Shown here: piece after piece, positions 24,501 to 33,525 of the stretch
Numbering within the stretch: position 1 is the stretch's first letter
Layout of the letters: the number at the start of each line of letters is the position of its first letter
NCBI RefSeq assembly: GCF_036588685.1
Contig: NC_086378.1
Coordinates: forward strand, 45,051,578-45,115,577
Direction: 5' to 3'
DNA from: Mytilus trossulus
Lineage: Eukaryota > Mollusca > Bivalvia > Mytilida > Mytilidae
DNA length: 64,000 nucleotides
The notes under the pieces: generated by a model
Seen by the model: the letters and a program-made list of their open reading frames with translations, nothing else
The model's database searches: none
Told to the model about the DNA's origin: nothing
Position numbers and translations under genes: made by a program

Positions 24501-24870
24501 GTGGGCTTTGCTCATTATTGACTGTCATACGGTTACCTTTAGTTGTTAATGTCTTTGTCTGTTATAGAGAGTTGTCTCATTGGCAATCATACCACATCTT
24601 CTTTTTTTATATTTAATTGGACCTCAAATTGTTTTTTTCTTCAGGCACAGACAAATTAATACACTTGCGAAAGGAAAACAACCAGAAGATCTATTGTCAT
24701 ATGATTTGCCAACACAAAATATACCACCAAAATTGAACGAGTTAGATCGGATTCAAACTCCGCGTTTAACGAAGGAATATTCATCAGCATCGAGTTTTTC
24801 TGTCGAGATAAGTAGTGCTGAAAGAAGAACACCAGACCATTTATTTATGGTTGATAACAAATACAATTAG
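6557..24870 (+). CDS. VWDE-like (von Willebrand factor D and EGF domain) membrane protein, 3' twelve coding exons
   Basis: Exons 6557-6946, 8390-8539, 9269-9481, 10626-10837, 11091-11436, 13617-13763, 14983-15166, 16044-16228, 17909-18163, 20734-20773, 23093-23219 and 24645-24870 join in one frame (2475 bp, 824 codons plus stop), every intron being GT-AG. Counting from the first exon seen: a cysteine-containing region (1-130), a VWD domain (about 143-322; CKVFNDPHF at 145, YDYYGVGEY at 161, EGLCG at 285), a conserved Cys region, one six-Cys EGF domain (C535, C539, C545, C550, C552, C561), a further Cys-rich region, one transmembrane helix (about 720-741) and an 83-residue cytoplasmic tail. 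The VWD signature and the following architecture fit VWDE-type proteins of molluscs, which are extracellular or cell-surface proteins of uncertain function. Signal peptide and N-terminal exons are not in the window or were not recognised. Three furin-like sites lie at 99-102, 395-398 and 642-645. Confidence 0.88.
7015..7645 (+). mobile_element. Dispersed element family A, near full length
   Basis: About 630 bp ending in ...TTGTGGATAGCTGTCTCAATGG...ATACCACATCTTC. This is the longest copy of the most frequent family in the window. It lies in the intron after exon a. Confidence 0.75.
8390..8539 (+). CDS. VWDE-like exon b: start of VWD domain
   Basis: 50 codons, phase 0/0. Contains CKVFNDPHF and YDYYGVGEY, the strongest family signature in the window (NDPHF and YDYYGVGEY of VWD domains). 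I chose the acceptor at 8388-8389 rather than the AG seven bases later because only this one keeps phase 0 with the donor at 6947. Donor GTATTT. Confidence 0.9.
9269..9481 (+). CDS. VWDE-like exon c: VWD domain middle
   Basis: 71 codons, phase 0/0. Contains T-P-C-G-x-A-S-C-N-C-G-V-A, the conserved Cys cluster of VWD domains, then beta-strand-like sequence. Donor GTTAGT after residue 251 gives G-V-Y-I joined to V-T-L-S-I-G-T-T-V, matching the usual VWD strand and loop. An alternative donor GTATAT nine bases upstream also keeps phase. Confidence 0.82.
10626..10837 (+). CDS. VWDE-like exon d: VWD domain end with EGLCG
   Basis: Starts phase 0, ends phase 2 at GTGAGT. Encodes the VWD core motif E-G-L-C-G followed by an acidic, Asn-rich loop and F-A-K-S-W, the usual end of VWD domains. 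An R-K-R triplet lies in the loop at residues 303-305. Confidence 0.9.
11091..11436 (+). CDS. VWDE-like exon e: Cys-containing linker with furin-like site
   Basis: 346 bp, phase 2 in, phase 0 out (donor GTATGA). Contains C-T-C, several further Cys, and R-N-K-R followed by Ser at residues 395-398, then an acidic Asp/Glu-rich stretch. The frame stays open for one more codon into the intron, then stops. Confidence 0.86.
12447..12475. repeat. (AATTC)n microsatellite
   Basis: About five tandem copies of a 5-bp unit, followed by AAAGTTTTATTGTCATATAA. This looks like the end of an inserted element. Confidence 0.8.
12550..12580. repeat. (TA)n microsatellite
   Basis: Uninterrupted TA run; similar shorter runs lie at 12902-12920 and 17750-17765. 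Confidence 0.9.
13617..13763 (+). CDS. VWDE-like exon f
   Basis: 49 codons, phase 0/0. Starts V-P-K-W and ends Y-I-G-T-C-I-D-D-I-K with donor GTATTT. The spaced T-C-K-x-Y and C-I-D-D-I elements fit the conserved segment that follows VWD in VWDE proteins. The shift into this frame from the intron reading frame happens exactly at the AG at 13615-13616. Confidence 0.83.
14006..14168. mobile_element. Foldback (palindromic) element
   Basis: Arms of about 70 bp: CGATTATCAGATTATCTGCA ... ATATTGTAAAATATCAGCTG pairs with CAGCTGATATTTTACGATAT ... TGCAGATAACCTGATAATCG, around a short centre. Confidence 0.85.
14983..15166 (+). CDS. VWDE-like exon g: first half of EGF domain
   Basis: 184 bp, phase 0 in, phase 1 out (GTACGT). 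Encodes a helical-looking charged stretch and then C-L-N-N-C-S-S-N-G-N-C, the first three cysteines of an EGF domain (residues 535, 539, 545). Confidence 0.9.
16044..16228 (+). CDS. VWDE-like exon h: second half of EGF domain
   Basis: 185 bp, phase 1 in, phase 0 out. Completes the EGF domain with C-I-C and G-G-E-D-C (cysteines 550, 552, 561; overall C-x3-C-x5-C-x4-C-x-C-x8-C), then a Cys-containing region ending K-H-F-E at donor GTATTT. Confidence 0.9.
17275..17345 (+). mobile_element. SINE 3' part, truncated copy
   Basis: AAATTTACAGATCTAACATTG ... GACGAGTTGTATATA repeats the body of the SINE at 17612 without its tRNA-like head. Confidence 0.75.
17612..17765 (+). mobile_element. tRNA-derived SINE
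   Basis: A pol III box A-like TTGTCTAGCGG (17619-17629) and box B GGTTTGAATCC (17660-17670), 30 bases apart, head a body with AGCAAATTTACAGATCT and a TA-rich tail. It is not a functional tRNA: no sound cloverleaf or acceptor stem is seen. Confidence 0.8.
17909..18163 (+). CDS. VWDE-like exon i: membrane-proximal Cys region with furin-like site
   Basis: 85 codons, phase 0/0 with donor GTAAGT. Contains R-R-K-R followed by Ser at residues 642-645 and a C-Y-S-C-D-T-V-N-V-T-C cluster, consistent with the extracellular membrane-proximal part of VWDE-like proteins. Confidence 0.88.
18292..19097. mobile_element. piggyBac-like non-autonomous foldback element with TTAA target duplication
   Basis: Bounded by TTAA on both sides (18288-18291, 19098-19101). 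Termini GGTCAAG...CTTGACC begin inverted arms of about 350 bp (for example AAATGGGCTATGTC / GACATAGCCCATTT). TTAA duplication is the hallmark of piggyBac transposition. There is no transposase ORF. It lies in the intron between exons i and j. Confidence 0.85.
19780..19868 (-). mobile_element. tRNA-like SINE head fragment
   Basis: Reverse strand shows box A TGGCCAAGTGG (19857-19847) and a box B-like TTCGAATC near 19790. Confidence 0.5.
20580..20660 (+). mobile_element. Family A 3' tail joined to a different body
   Basis: GGAGAGTTGTCTCATTGGCAATCAT followed by CTTCTTATTTTTA, but the upstream part (20236-20580) differs from family A and may be a sister family sharing the tail. Confidence 0.6.
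20734..20773 (+). CDS. VWDE-like exon j: 40-bp microexon
   Basis: 40 bp, phase 0 in, phase 1 out (GTATGT). Encodes E-T-C-P-L-T-R-T-E-Q-T-E-S and the first base of a Gly codon. It is supported by exact phase match to exon i and exon k and by a pyrimidine-rich acceptor, but it is short and rests on phase alone. Confidence 0.65.
21500..21690 (+). mobile_element. Dispersed element family D
   Basis: Second copy of the 5250 element (TTTCCCTCGGTTTT; GAACAGCGGTATACTACTG). Confidence 0.7.
22101..22144 (+). ncRNA. Degenerate type I hammerhead ribozyme motif
   Basis: Stem I GCGTCA (22101-22106) pairs with TGGCGT (22139-22144). Stem II GTC (22114-22116) pairs with GAC (22124-22126) around a 7-base loop. 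GAA follows at 22127-22129, then AAGCGCGT and the cleavage-site C at 22138. The first core strand reads TTCATGA (22107-22113) instead of CTGATGA, changing C3 and the catalytic G5, and stem III has a mismatch, so it is probably inactive. Hammerhead-carrying retroelements are known from bivalve genomes. Confidence 0.65.
23093..23219 (+). CDS. VWDE-like exon k: transmembrane segment
   Basis: 127 bp, phase 1 in, phase 2 out (GTAAAT). An acidic juxtamembrane stretch is followed by about 22 hydrophobic residues (720-741) and then K-H-K, giving a single-pass, outside-to-inside topology. Confidence 0.88.
23456..23582. mobile_element. Foldback element in VWDE-like intron
   Basis: TATTACGATATTTCTCCACT and ACAGTTAAATTTTAA on the left are inverted on the right (AATTTAACTGT, AGTGGAGAGATATCGTAATA). 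A more decayed relative lies at about 13246-13360. Confidence 0.75.
24420..24615 (+). mobile_element. Family A partial copy
   Basis: GAATTGTTTCACTTTGTCATTTCGG to CATACCACATCTTC, 30 bases before the last VWDE-like exon acceptor region. Confidence 0.75.
24645..24870 (+). CDS. VWDE-like terminal exon: cytoplasmic tail
   Basis: 226 bp including the TAG stop at 24868-24870. Encodes a polar 75-residue tail rich in Ser and Pro, with no domain I recognise. No clear AATAAA was found close downstream, so the end of the transcript is unknown. Confidence 0.87.
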
Positions 24871-25573
24871 TTGTACATCAAGGAAGGTGAAATTTTATAA
24901 AAAATTTTTTTTTTTTTATTTGATGAATATCTTTTATAGTATCGTACAAACAAAATAGAGATAAAAGTATCTATGAGCATTTCAAAACGTTTGATGATGT
25001 GTGATTATTACATTGTAAAGAGCCCTGGAGTGAAAGGCAGATTCAATATCATGAAGTTTTTGTCTTCACATATTGTTAAACTAGATCAAACTTTTTTTTG
25101 TTTAACATTTTGACACGTACTACAAGAATATAACAATCTTGACCCCATAATGGTTTCGATCTTTCTGTTTTTATAACAAGTTGTTCCATACCTACAAATG
25201 TTTCTTCAAATTGCGGACGTCTTTAAATAGATCGATGGCTTTATTTTCATAGATTCGTGATTTCAGTTTTTGGTTAGATTCATGTTGTTCTGTCTTTAGT
25301 TTTATTTGTAGTGTTGTTTGACTTTTTCGACTTATGATATGTGAATGTTTCTTATGTATTACATCCTCTTTTTGGCTCCTTTTGATAATTTTGACACATT
25401 TACCAAATAAGCTGTTACGAAACACTTCAAGCCATAACCAAACCTATTCATACCACATCTTCCTAAATTTATTTATAGTCTTTAATACACATTAATTCCT
25501 TTCTCCCCTTAATTGTTAAAAATCTTTGAGAAAGAAAAATATTTGATACATTAAACATGATGAAATGCTTAAC

Positions 25574-25993
25574 TAAGGTAGCAATAAACAGTTTTTTACC
25601 ACAGTTGATAGATTTTTCTGTCCCCTTATCCTTTCTAACCAATCAAGCCTACCATTTGTTTCATATATGTGCATATGGATAAAATCAGTACCTTACAAAG
25701 ATTTCAAGTAGAAGTTAAAATAGTTCAATAAAAAAATGGTGTATCCATGGCAACTACATGTATCTGTTTTTAATTACTATGAAATATGTCACATATTTCC
25801 CTAAATTTGGCCAAAAGCAGAATGTCCATCCCTTGGAGGGATACCTTTTCTGAAAATGTTTGCATATATCTATCAAGAGATCAAATAAAAGTCATATGTC
25901 TTTCATACTTTATTGCGCAATAACTTTCATATTCGAAAAATGCACCATGGCCAAAACGTGAACCTACACTCCTAATAGTGTATTGCTACCTTA
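25574..25993. mobile_element. TIR element (AAGGTAGCAATA ends)
   Basis: TAAGGTAGCAATA at 25574 is inverted at 25981-25993 (TATTGCTACCTTA). About 420 bp, non-coding. Confidence 0.7.
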
Positions 25994-26299
25994 AAGCTGT
26001 CCCAATAGGATGATCCAAATGATATGGTGGTTGACTGCATACATAATTGAATGTTAGAAGAAAGTATGTTTCACAGATGACGATGTGATATGTTTCAATT
26101 GTCGTTACTATTATCCCGTCCATTTCCCCCCAATTGAAAGCCTGTCGATTTGGATGCATCACCAAATTTGTTCTTCATGAGCAACATGACGGGTGCCACA
26201 TGCGGAGCAGGACCTTCTTAACCTTTCAGAATACATGAGAATGCCCATAGTGTTTGTGCTGCTCAGTCTTAAGATTTCTATAATGTGTTATGAAGCAAG

Positions 26300-26760
26300 T
26301 TGTTTTATTATATATAAACTTTTATGTGTTACATATTTGTTTTTCGTTCATTTTTTTTGCCTCATTTATGAGCACTTTGTTTTCTGGTCTGTCCCGCTTC
26401 AGGTTAAAGTTTTTGGTTGAGGTAGTTTTTGATGAAGTTAAAGTCTTTCCAATCTTAATGCCAAATTAGAGATCCCCCCCATTTTCACGGTCCACTGAAC
26501 AAAGGTAATAATAGTGCAGATGGGGCATCTGTGTACTGGGGACATATTCATGTTTGTACATGAATTAGGCCGTTAGTTTTCTAATTTGAATTGTTTTACA
26601 TTTCTAATTTCGGGGTCTTTTATAGCTGACAATGCGGTATGGGTTTTCTTCATTGTAAAGGCCATACTGGCACCTATAGTTGTTAATTACTGTGTCATTT
26701 GGTCTCTTTGGAGAGTTGTTTCATTTGCAATCATACCACATCTTCTTTTTTATATATATT
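26300..26760 (+). mobile_element. Family A copy interrupted by family C
   Basis: Both ends match the 7015 copy (TTACATATTTGTTTTTCGTTCA on the left, AGGCCGTTAGTTTTCT onward on the right); about 26350-26565 between them is family C in reverse orientation. Confidence 0.75.
26350..26565 (-). mobile_element. Family C copy nested in family A
   Basis: Reverse complement of the AAGAATGTGTCC..GTACACAGATGCCCC block also seen at 31203, 37355 and 38799. Confidence 0.7.
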
Positions 26761-27699
26761 TTCTTGTTTAATCGAATTTTCATACAGATTTCTGTGTATG
26801 ACATGTGCTCTACATTAGTATAAATTGAAGCAAAGAATTTAGTTTGTATTTTATAAGCTGATACCTTAGCACTATGTGTAGAAAAAAATATATAGATGGC
26901 AAAAATAAAGATAAATAATGCCTTCTCTTTCTTTGGTGATAATTATATAATAAACACTGCAAATGCACTACGGGGTAATGAATTTGTTTTATTTTCTTTA
27001 CTCAACTTTTAAGTGATAGAGTTTTGTTTAATGCTTTTCAAATATTTACACTTAATTTCTTGTTATACTAATACTGTCTTGCTTGAACTCTGAAATCTCA
27101 TTTGTACAAATAATTGAATTGAAACAAAACTTATCAGTCAATTTGGTATAAATACTCATTTTAATCTGGCTAAACTACTAGCATTCTGGAATATGATTTA
27201 TATAAACAATGTTTATTATTATTTAAATATATATACTATTATACTGTGATATTTAATTATTATAAAGATGTGATATACAAGTATTATATTTCTAATGTTT
27301 ACACATATTTTTATGAAGGTATCTACACACATATCATTTGTTTATTTTTATTATAAACTTCGTTTTGAATAAAATATTAACGAATGTTTTTGTTTGTTTT
27401 GAGAACCTTAACAATACACAAAAATATTGAAACCATTACCAATAGATCAGTTGGAGAATACAGTGTCAACCTAGCATCTCACTTGTTAGTGATTTGAATT
27501 TTAGTATGTCCATGCTTGGTTGGAAGTTTGAGTTAACTTTAAATGCTATGTTTGGGTTTTATTGTTTTCAACAGGTGTGTTTTGTGCAAATTTTTAAACT
27601 GAGACTACCCAAACTTAAAACAAGTATTATAAATAGTAACATATTGCTTATACCGGGTAGTTTCTAAGAAACAGAATTAATCAAGAAAAATAAACATTG

Positions 27700-29240
27700 G
27701 CACATGAACAATGAAAATGAGGCCAAGGTCAGATGAAGCAAGTCATGCAGACATGTACAACTTACAATAAATCTATGAATTAAATATATATGTCCTATTG
27801 CTTATAGTATCTAAGAAAAAAACTTAACCATGAAAACATAACATTGAACCAATGAACCACCAAATTGAGGTCAGATGATACCTGTCAGACATCTGCAGCT
27901 TACAATCCTTCCATACAACAGATATAGTTGACATATTGCTTATACCGGTAAGTTAAAGAAAACAGACCAAAACACACAAAATCTTAACATTGAGCAATGA
28001 ACTTGTAAATAAGGTCAAGGTCAAATGAAACCTGCTACACAGTAAAATATTTCCATGAACCAAATATAGTTGACCTTTTGCATGAAGTATTGTAAAAAAA
28101 AAAAGCAAAAAATCAAAATCATAACTTTGACCACTGAACCATGAAAATGAGGTAAAGGTCAAATGACACATACCAATTGGACATGTTCACATTACAATGA
28201 TTTCATACACTAAATAAAGAAGACCTATTGGTGCAGTACAAAAAATTATAGATCAAAACACAAAAACTGAATTATATCCACTGAACCATGATTATGAGGT
28301 CAAAGTCAGATGACACCCTGCCAATTGGATAAGTACACATTACAATCCTTTCATACAATAAATACACTAGACCTATTGCTTATAAAGTGTTTGAGATATA
28401 GACTTCACCACCAAAAAAAATAACCTTGTTCAGTTAGTGTCCACTGATCCATGAAATGAGGTTAAGGTCAAGTGAAAATTGTATGAGGGGCATAACCTTG
28501 CAAGGTATACACATACGAAATATAGTTATCCTGTTACTCATAATAAGAGAGAAATCAATATTACAAAAAATCTTAACATGTTTTTTTCAAGTAGTCACTG
28601 AACTATGAAAATGAGGTCAAGTACATGAGACAAACTGAAAATTTGTAACATTATTCATATTGAACAGCAATGTACTGCCATTGTCTGTTTATGGTAATTG
28701 AAAAAAAGACCAAAAAGAAAAAAAAATGATATTGACCAATGAACTGTGATGAGGTCAAGGTTAGGTGATACCTTTCAGATAGGCATGCTGACTGTGTGGT
28801 ATGGGCTTTGCTCATTGTTGAAGGCCGTACTGTGACCTATAATTGTTAATGTTTGTGTCATTTTGGTCTTTTGTGGATAGTTGTCTCATTGGCAATCATA
28901 CCACATCTTCTTTTTTATATGTTCAATACACTAAATATTGCTTACATATTGCCTTTAGTATTCAATAACCAGACCAAAACATGAACACTTAAAACTGACC
29001 AATTAACAATGAAATGAGGTTCTTGTCAGACAATACCAGCTAGACAGTTATATATACAATCATTCCATACACCAAATATAGTTCGACTTATTGCTTGTAG
29101 TACTTGTATACCTAAACACCAAACATTAATCAATAACCCACCAAAATGAGGCCAAGGTCAAATGAAATCTTTAAGATTGACATGAAACCCTTACCTTTAA
29201 ATTCACAACATATATTTGACCTACTGCTTATAGTATCTGA
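27700..29240. repeat. Tandem satellite, about ten units of about 145 bp
   Basis: A block like AATGAGGTCAAGGTCAGATGA recurs near 27716, 27864, 28008, 28145, 28292, 28455, 28608, 28747, 29013 and 29145, with CATTGACCAATGAACCATG-like and CCTATTGCTTATAGTAT-like blocks between. The units are well diverged, so the array is old. The long 28747-29013 gap holds an inserted family A end. Confidence 0.85.
28790..28922 (+). mobile_element. Family A 3' end nested in a satellite
   Basis: GTGTGGTATGGGCTTTGCTC to CATACCACATCTTC; it splits one unit of the 27.7-29.2 kb tandem array. Confidence 0.8.
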
Positions 29241-31202
29241 AAAAGCCCTAATTATGTAACTTTAACCTTAATCACTGATCTTTGATTTTTTTTTCAAGCA
29301 GTTACTGAACAATGCATAAAAGGACATTAGCCTTATGACACTTTTAGGCTTATTTGATGTTCTATGCCTTTTTCCCGTGTACGAATTGATCACATGTCCT
29401 GAATAGTAAAAATCGTCAATATCAAACTTGACATACATTTTTGTCAATCAAAAATATATAAATTTGAAAAGCATTGCTGACCAGTTATGTTTTTTTTTAT
29501 CGAAAAACATCACAAAGTGTCATTTTCCAATTACTTAAGGGTCATAACTCTTGAACAGCAGATGTCAAATATGCACTTTCAAATTTGATACTATATTGCT
29601 AGAATTTGATACTATCTGATAATATCATCTGACAGATAGTGTTATGGATAGGATGCTATATTTTCTATTTGATAAATCCTTATTTACCAGGATGATATAA
29701 AACAATTGTGAGAACACTGGATCAACAGGTTCATAAGTTTTGGAAGGAATCTTTTCGTCGCCCGCAACCATACTTTTAACTGTTTTAATGACACAAATAT
29801 AAACACTTTATGTTGGAAAAGCTTAAACATTATTTAGACAAATGAGATGAGATCAAATGGCCTAAATAAAATTCAAGCAATACACATTCAATTTGGTGAT
29901 TATTTATTTTTTAAAACTGAGACTGTGAATAGGTATTGCTCCATACCACTTTTCAAAATATGTCTAACAAATTGTCTGAAGTAGTTTGGTTTTATACACT
30001 TATACTTACTAAGCTTAATTATTAGTCCTACTTTTAATCCTTCAATATAAATAAATGCAATAGTACAATTCTTATTGAAGGACCAAGTACAATTTTGGTC
30101 AAAAAACCTCTGTCTACAATTTACCACAAATGAAGTGTACATATAGTTTTGTGTTAACCTAATCCTAATAATATTGCAAGTTACTCATATGCTCCTTGTA
30201 CATTTAACCAGGCATCACCTTCCTTGAACTACCATATAGTGTAACTTCAATGGCATGGAAATCTACCCTGTGTCATCAATACTAAGCTTGTTTATAAATT
30301 TCCAAGACTATGTTCAGAAGTTACAATGTTATTTATCATGGTATTTAAACTTATTTATTTATGGATAATTTGAAACTAAATATTCATATGGTAATATTCT
30401 TAGATTGTGAGGATAATAAAAGACGGCATACAAACTCTGAGGTTATATCAAAATGTATACAATAAAATATTCTTTATATATAAGTCTATTTTTAAGGACT
30501 TCATATAGATAAACAATAACTTGTATGCATTGTTTTCTTCTTCAACAAAGCAATACAGAAAGAATTGGTCTTTAAAAAAATAGAAGTCAACACATAATAC
30601 AGCATTTCCTAAGCATATACATTTTCGAAACATTTATACATTTAAATCGAAATATTCTATCTAAATATTTGACAGAAACCTAGGAGTAGCCTCAGACGTT
30701 ATGTTAGTTCCTACTTTGGATCCTTGAATTAAAAATTATAGTCCCTTTTTTGGACCTTTGAATTAAAAAAAAAGATAAGTATTACAAATCTACAAAATAA
30801 CCTCTTTCAGAAGACATAAGGGTTTCAGATGTAACTTCATATTTAGTTTGTACAATGTACAACATTTACATGGATTGATAAGAAAAGAACGCTAGCAGTT
30901 AATCTTCGGGTCCCTCCTCCAAGATAAGTAATTGAAGCAGACTGCATGCAACTTATTTCTTACAACTAGAAAACTCAAATAATATTCAAAACATAATCTT
31001 GACAAAAATTAAAGAAAAAAAAATTGTGTACGTCTGTAGATTTGTTGTCATTGTTTTTTTTTTTTTACAAAGAACTACATACTAATCACTATTAAACGTC
31101 ACCCTAGGCAAAGGATAAAATATCAACAGCTAAACATTTCTGTTTACAACCAATCAAAGTATTCAGATTTTGAAAAGATGTATAAACATTATTTGAAACA
31201 AT

Positions 31203-31440
31203 ACTGTGTCCATAGTACACAGATTCCCCATACTTGCACTATTGTTTTCTATGTTCAATGAACCATGAAATTGGGGTAAAAGCTCTAATTTGGTAATTTA
31301 ATCAGAAAGATTATTTCATAGGGAACATGTGTACTAAGTTTCAAGTTGATTGTTCAAAAACTATCTTGACTAAAAACTTTAACCTGACATGGGACAGACA
31401 GATGAATGAACAAATGGCATGCAGACCAGAAAACTTAATG
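31203..31440 (+). mobile_element. Dispersed element family C
   Basis: GTGTCCATAGTACACAGATTCCCC ... CTATGTTCAATGAACC ... ATGTGTACTAAGTTTCAAGTTGAT ... CAGACCAGAAAAC; the same order as the 38799 copy. Confidence 0.75.
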
Positions 31441-31983
31441 TCGCTCTACTATCATAGGTGGTGCATAAAAAACCATGCACACATCTTTTTGTTCTATGTG
31501 AAGTTATCATGAATAACTACCTCTTTCAAAATGCCTTAAAATAAATTTACCAGTTAGAACTATAGATATAGTTAAAACATACACTGAATTGATAGATATT
31601 TGGTAAAACTAAGTTGCTAACTATACAATTATTACATGCAAAAATCTGTGATAATCAAATTGTGTAAAGGTCTTCTGTTTCATAAGGACATAATCTGATG
31701 AGTCCATATAAATTAAATGTTATAAAGGGATCAAATCACAAACTTAGCAATCAGTATGAAATGCCTATATTGTGCATTTTGAAAATTGTTGCAAAAATAA
31801 AATGAGATATTTAGAAGGCATTTCATCATATAAAATGTTAAAACAGTATATACCTTTTTCTTTGGTCATTAAGAATGGAACATCAACTGATTCTATTTGT
31901 AAGATTTAAATTAAATTATTTTCTTGATTTTTTCACTTTTCCTTTTAAATTCTGGAATATGGTTATGTAAAAGATCATAATGA

Positions 31984-32228
31984 GGGGGTACCAAACATCT
32001 TGACTAAAATCAATTTGGCTTGTTTAATTTTTATAACATTTTGACTAAATATTAACATTGACTCTTTGACAAAAAATTCAAAAACTTAAACCACACACTT
32101 TATTTGAAAAGAAAATTAATTTGACAAAGACTAATTTTGATCATTGCCAAGTTTTATATTTCTTTAACAATAGTAAGTAATTGAATGTTCAGCTGATTTT
32201 TACATAGTTGTGTTATATAACACCTTAA
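31984..32228 (+). mobile_element. Dispersed TIR element, older copy
   Basis: GGGGTACCAAACATCTTGACTAAAAT ... TTTTGATCATTGCCAAG ... matches the 55425-55692 copy, whose ends are better kept. Confidence 0.7.
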
Positions 32229-32337
32229 GTTAATGGATGGTGAGTTTAAAAAATAATATTTCTATCTAAACAACAATTCAGAAAAGACATTTTAGAAGTC
32301 AGCAAAATGTGAAACTACTGTGGTTTAGCTTATGTAT

Positions 32338-32400
32338 ATATAGGAAGATGTGGTGTGAGTGCCAATGAGACCACTTACTCTCCATCCAAATAACAATTCA
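32338..32400 (-). mobile_element. Family A 3' end fragment
   Basis: AGGAAGATGTGGTGTGAGTGCC...GAGAC, the reverse complement of the tail of the variant subfamily. Confidence 0.65.
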
Positions 32401-32409
32401 TTCTATGTG

Positions 32410-32790
32410 TTCATTAATGAATATTTAAGTCTAAGAAAAATGTTTGTTTTTTCTTTAAATGTTTAAAAATGTTCGGTTATTCTTTTCACATTTAAACAAT
32501 ATTATTAACGAAAATATCATATTGAGAAAAATGTTCAGTTTTTCCTTTTACGATAAAACAATACCATTAAGGAATATTTAAGTCTGAGAAAAATGTTTCG
32601 GTTTTTCTTTTCATGTTTAATAATACCATTAATGAATATTTAAGTCTAAGAAAAATGTTTGTTTTTTCTTTTCATGTTAAATAATATCTTTAATGAATAT
32701 TTAAGTCTGAGAAAAAAATGATCGGTTTTTCTTTTCACGTTAAATCAATATCATTAATGAATATTGAAGTCTATGAAAAATGTTCCCTGT
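32410..32790. repeat. Tandem repeat, about six units of 60-90 bp
   Basis: ATTAATGAATATTTAAGTCT followed by GAGAAAAATGTTCGGTTTTTC recurs near 32412, 32500, 32565, 32630, 32690 and 32755. Confidence 0.85.
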
Positions 32791-33408
32791 TAATATATTT
32801 GTTTACAATAAGACAATGTATTACATAATAATATACAATGAAATGAATGACAGATAAAAAAAGATGAACAATCTCACAGAGACTGTATAGAATAAAGAAT
32901 ACAGAAGACATAAAAGCACGAAAGCATGATAAAAGCCGTTAGTTGGATGAGAGCTTTTCCATTTCATTTTGTTTTTTCGTTACATAGAAATCAGACCTTT
33001 TCACAGAAGTAATCAACAACTTCCAGCAGACTTTTTATTATTAAGTTAAGAAACAAATCCCTCCTTGAAAAATGTAATCAACAACTTCAAGCAGAAAAAA
33101 ATAATCAACCACTTCAAGCAGATCTTTTATTATAAAGTTTAAGAAGCAAATCCCTTTTTGAAAATTTGTCCTGTTGAAACAGAAAAGCTCTGATCCATCA
33201 TTTAATAATCTAATATGATATTGTGCATACAGTTGATATCATAACTGAATAAGATGCAATAAAATTTAAATATTACATCTACAGATACTAAAAACTTTAC
33301 ATATGTGAAATTAAAATTGCACATTGTATAAAAAAAAATCTGTCAAATTAAAATAAGTACTGTACATACACAGAATCATTTAAGAAAAACTACAATAATT
33401 TTCAACCC

Positions 33409-33525
33409 TTATTCCCCGTTCTCTTTAGCTTTCCCTATAATGTCTGATAATGCACTCAAAACATCCGTTATTCTATCTGGAGATTTAAACTGTTGCAAAA
33501 GTTCGGGCTGGTCTCTTAAAACTTT
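33409..33525 (-). CDS. CDCA8: Borealin exon 9 (stop codon)
   Basis: 117 bp including TAA at 33411-33409. Encodes the C-terminal helix region L-L-Q-Q-F-K ... D-V-L-S-A-L-S-D-I-I, the likely dimerisation end of the protein. The 3' UTR continues toward lower coordinates, with no end defined. Confidence 0.9.
   Translation of the reverse strand, partial: KVLRDQPELLQQFKSPDRITDVLSALSDIIGKAKENGE

Larger units (their letters stand above)
24871..27690. other. Intergenic region, no gene seen
   Basis: AT-rich sequence downstream of the VWDE-like stop codon. It contains the TIR element at 25574 and the nested family A/C copies at 26300. ORFs up to about 80 codons here show no domain or splice context. 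Confidence 0.6.
29300..33408. other. Intergenic region and probable borealin 3' UTR
   Basis: No coding exon recognised. Contains a family C copy (31203-31440), a dispersed element (31984-32228), a tandem repeat (32410-32790) and a 33000-33180 direct repeat (AATCAACAACTTC..GCAGA three times). The part nearest 33408 should be the borealin 3' UTR, but its end is not visible. Confidence 0.55.

Noticed and set aside
27700..29240. CRISPR-like array
   Set aside because: Units are about 145 bp, diverged, and the whole context is a spliced eukaryotic genome.
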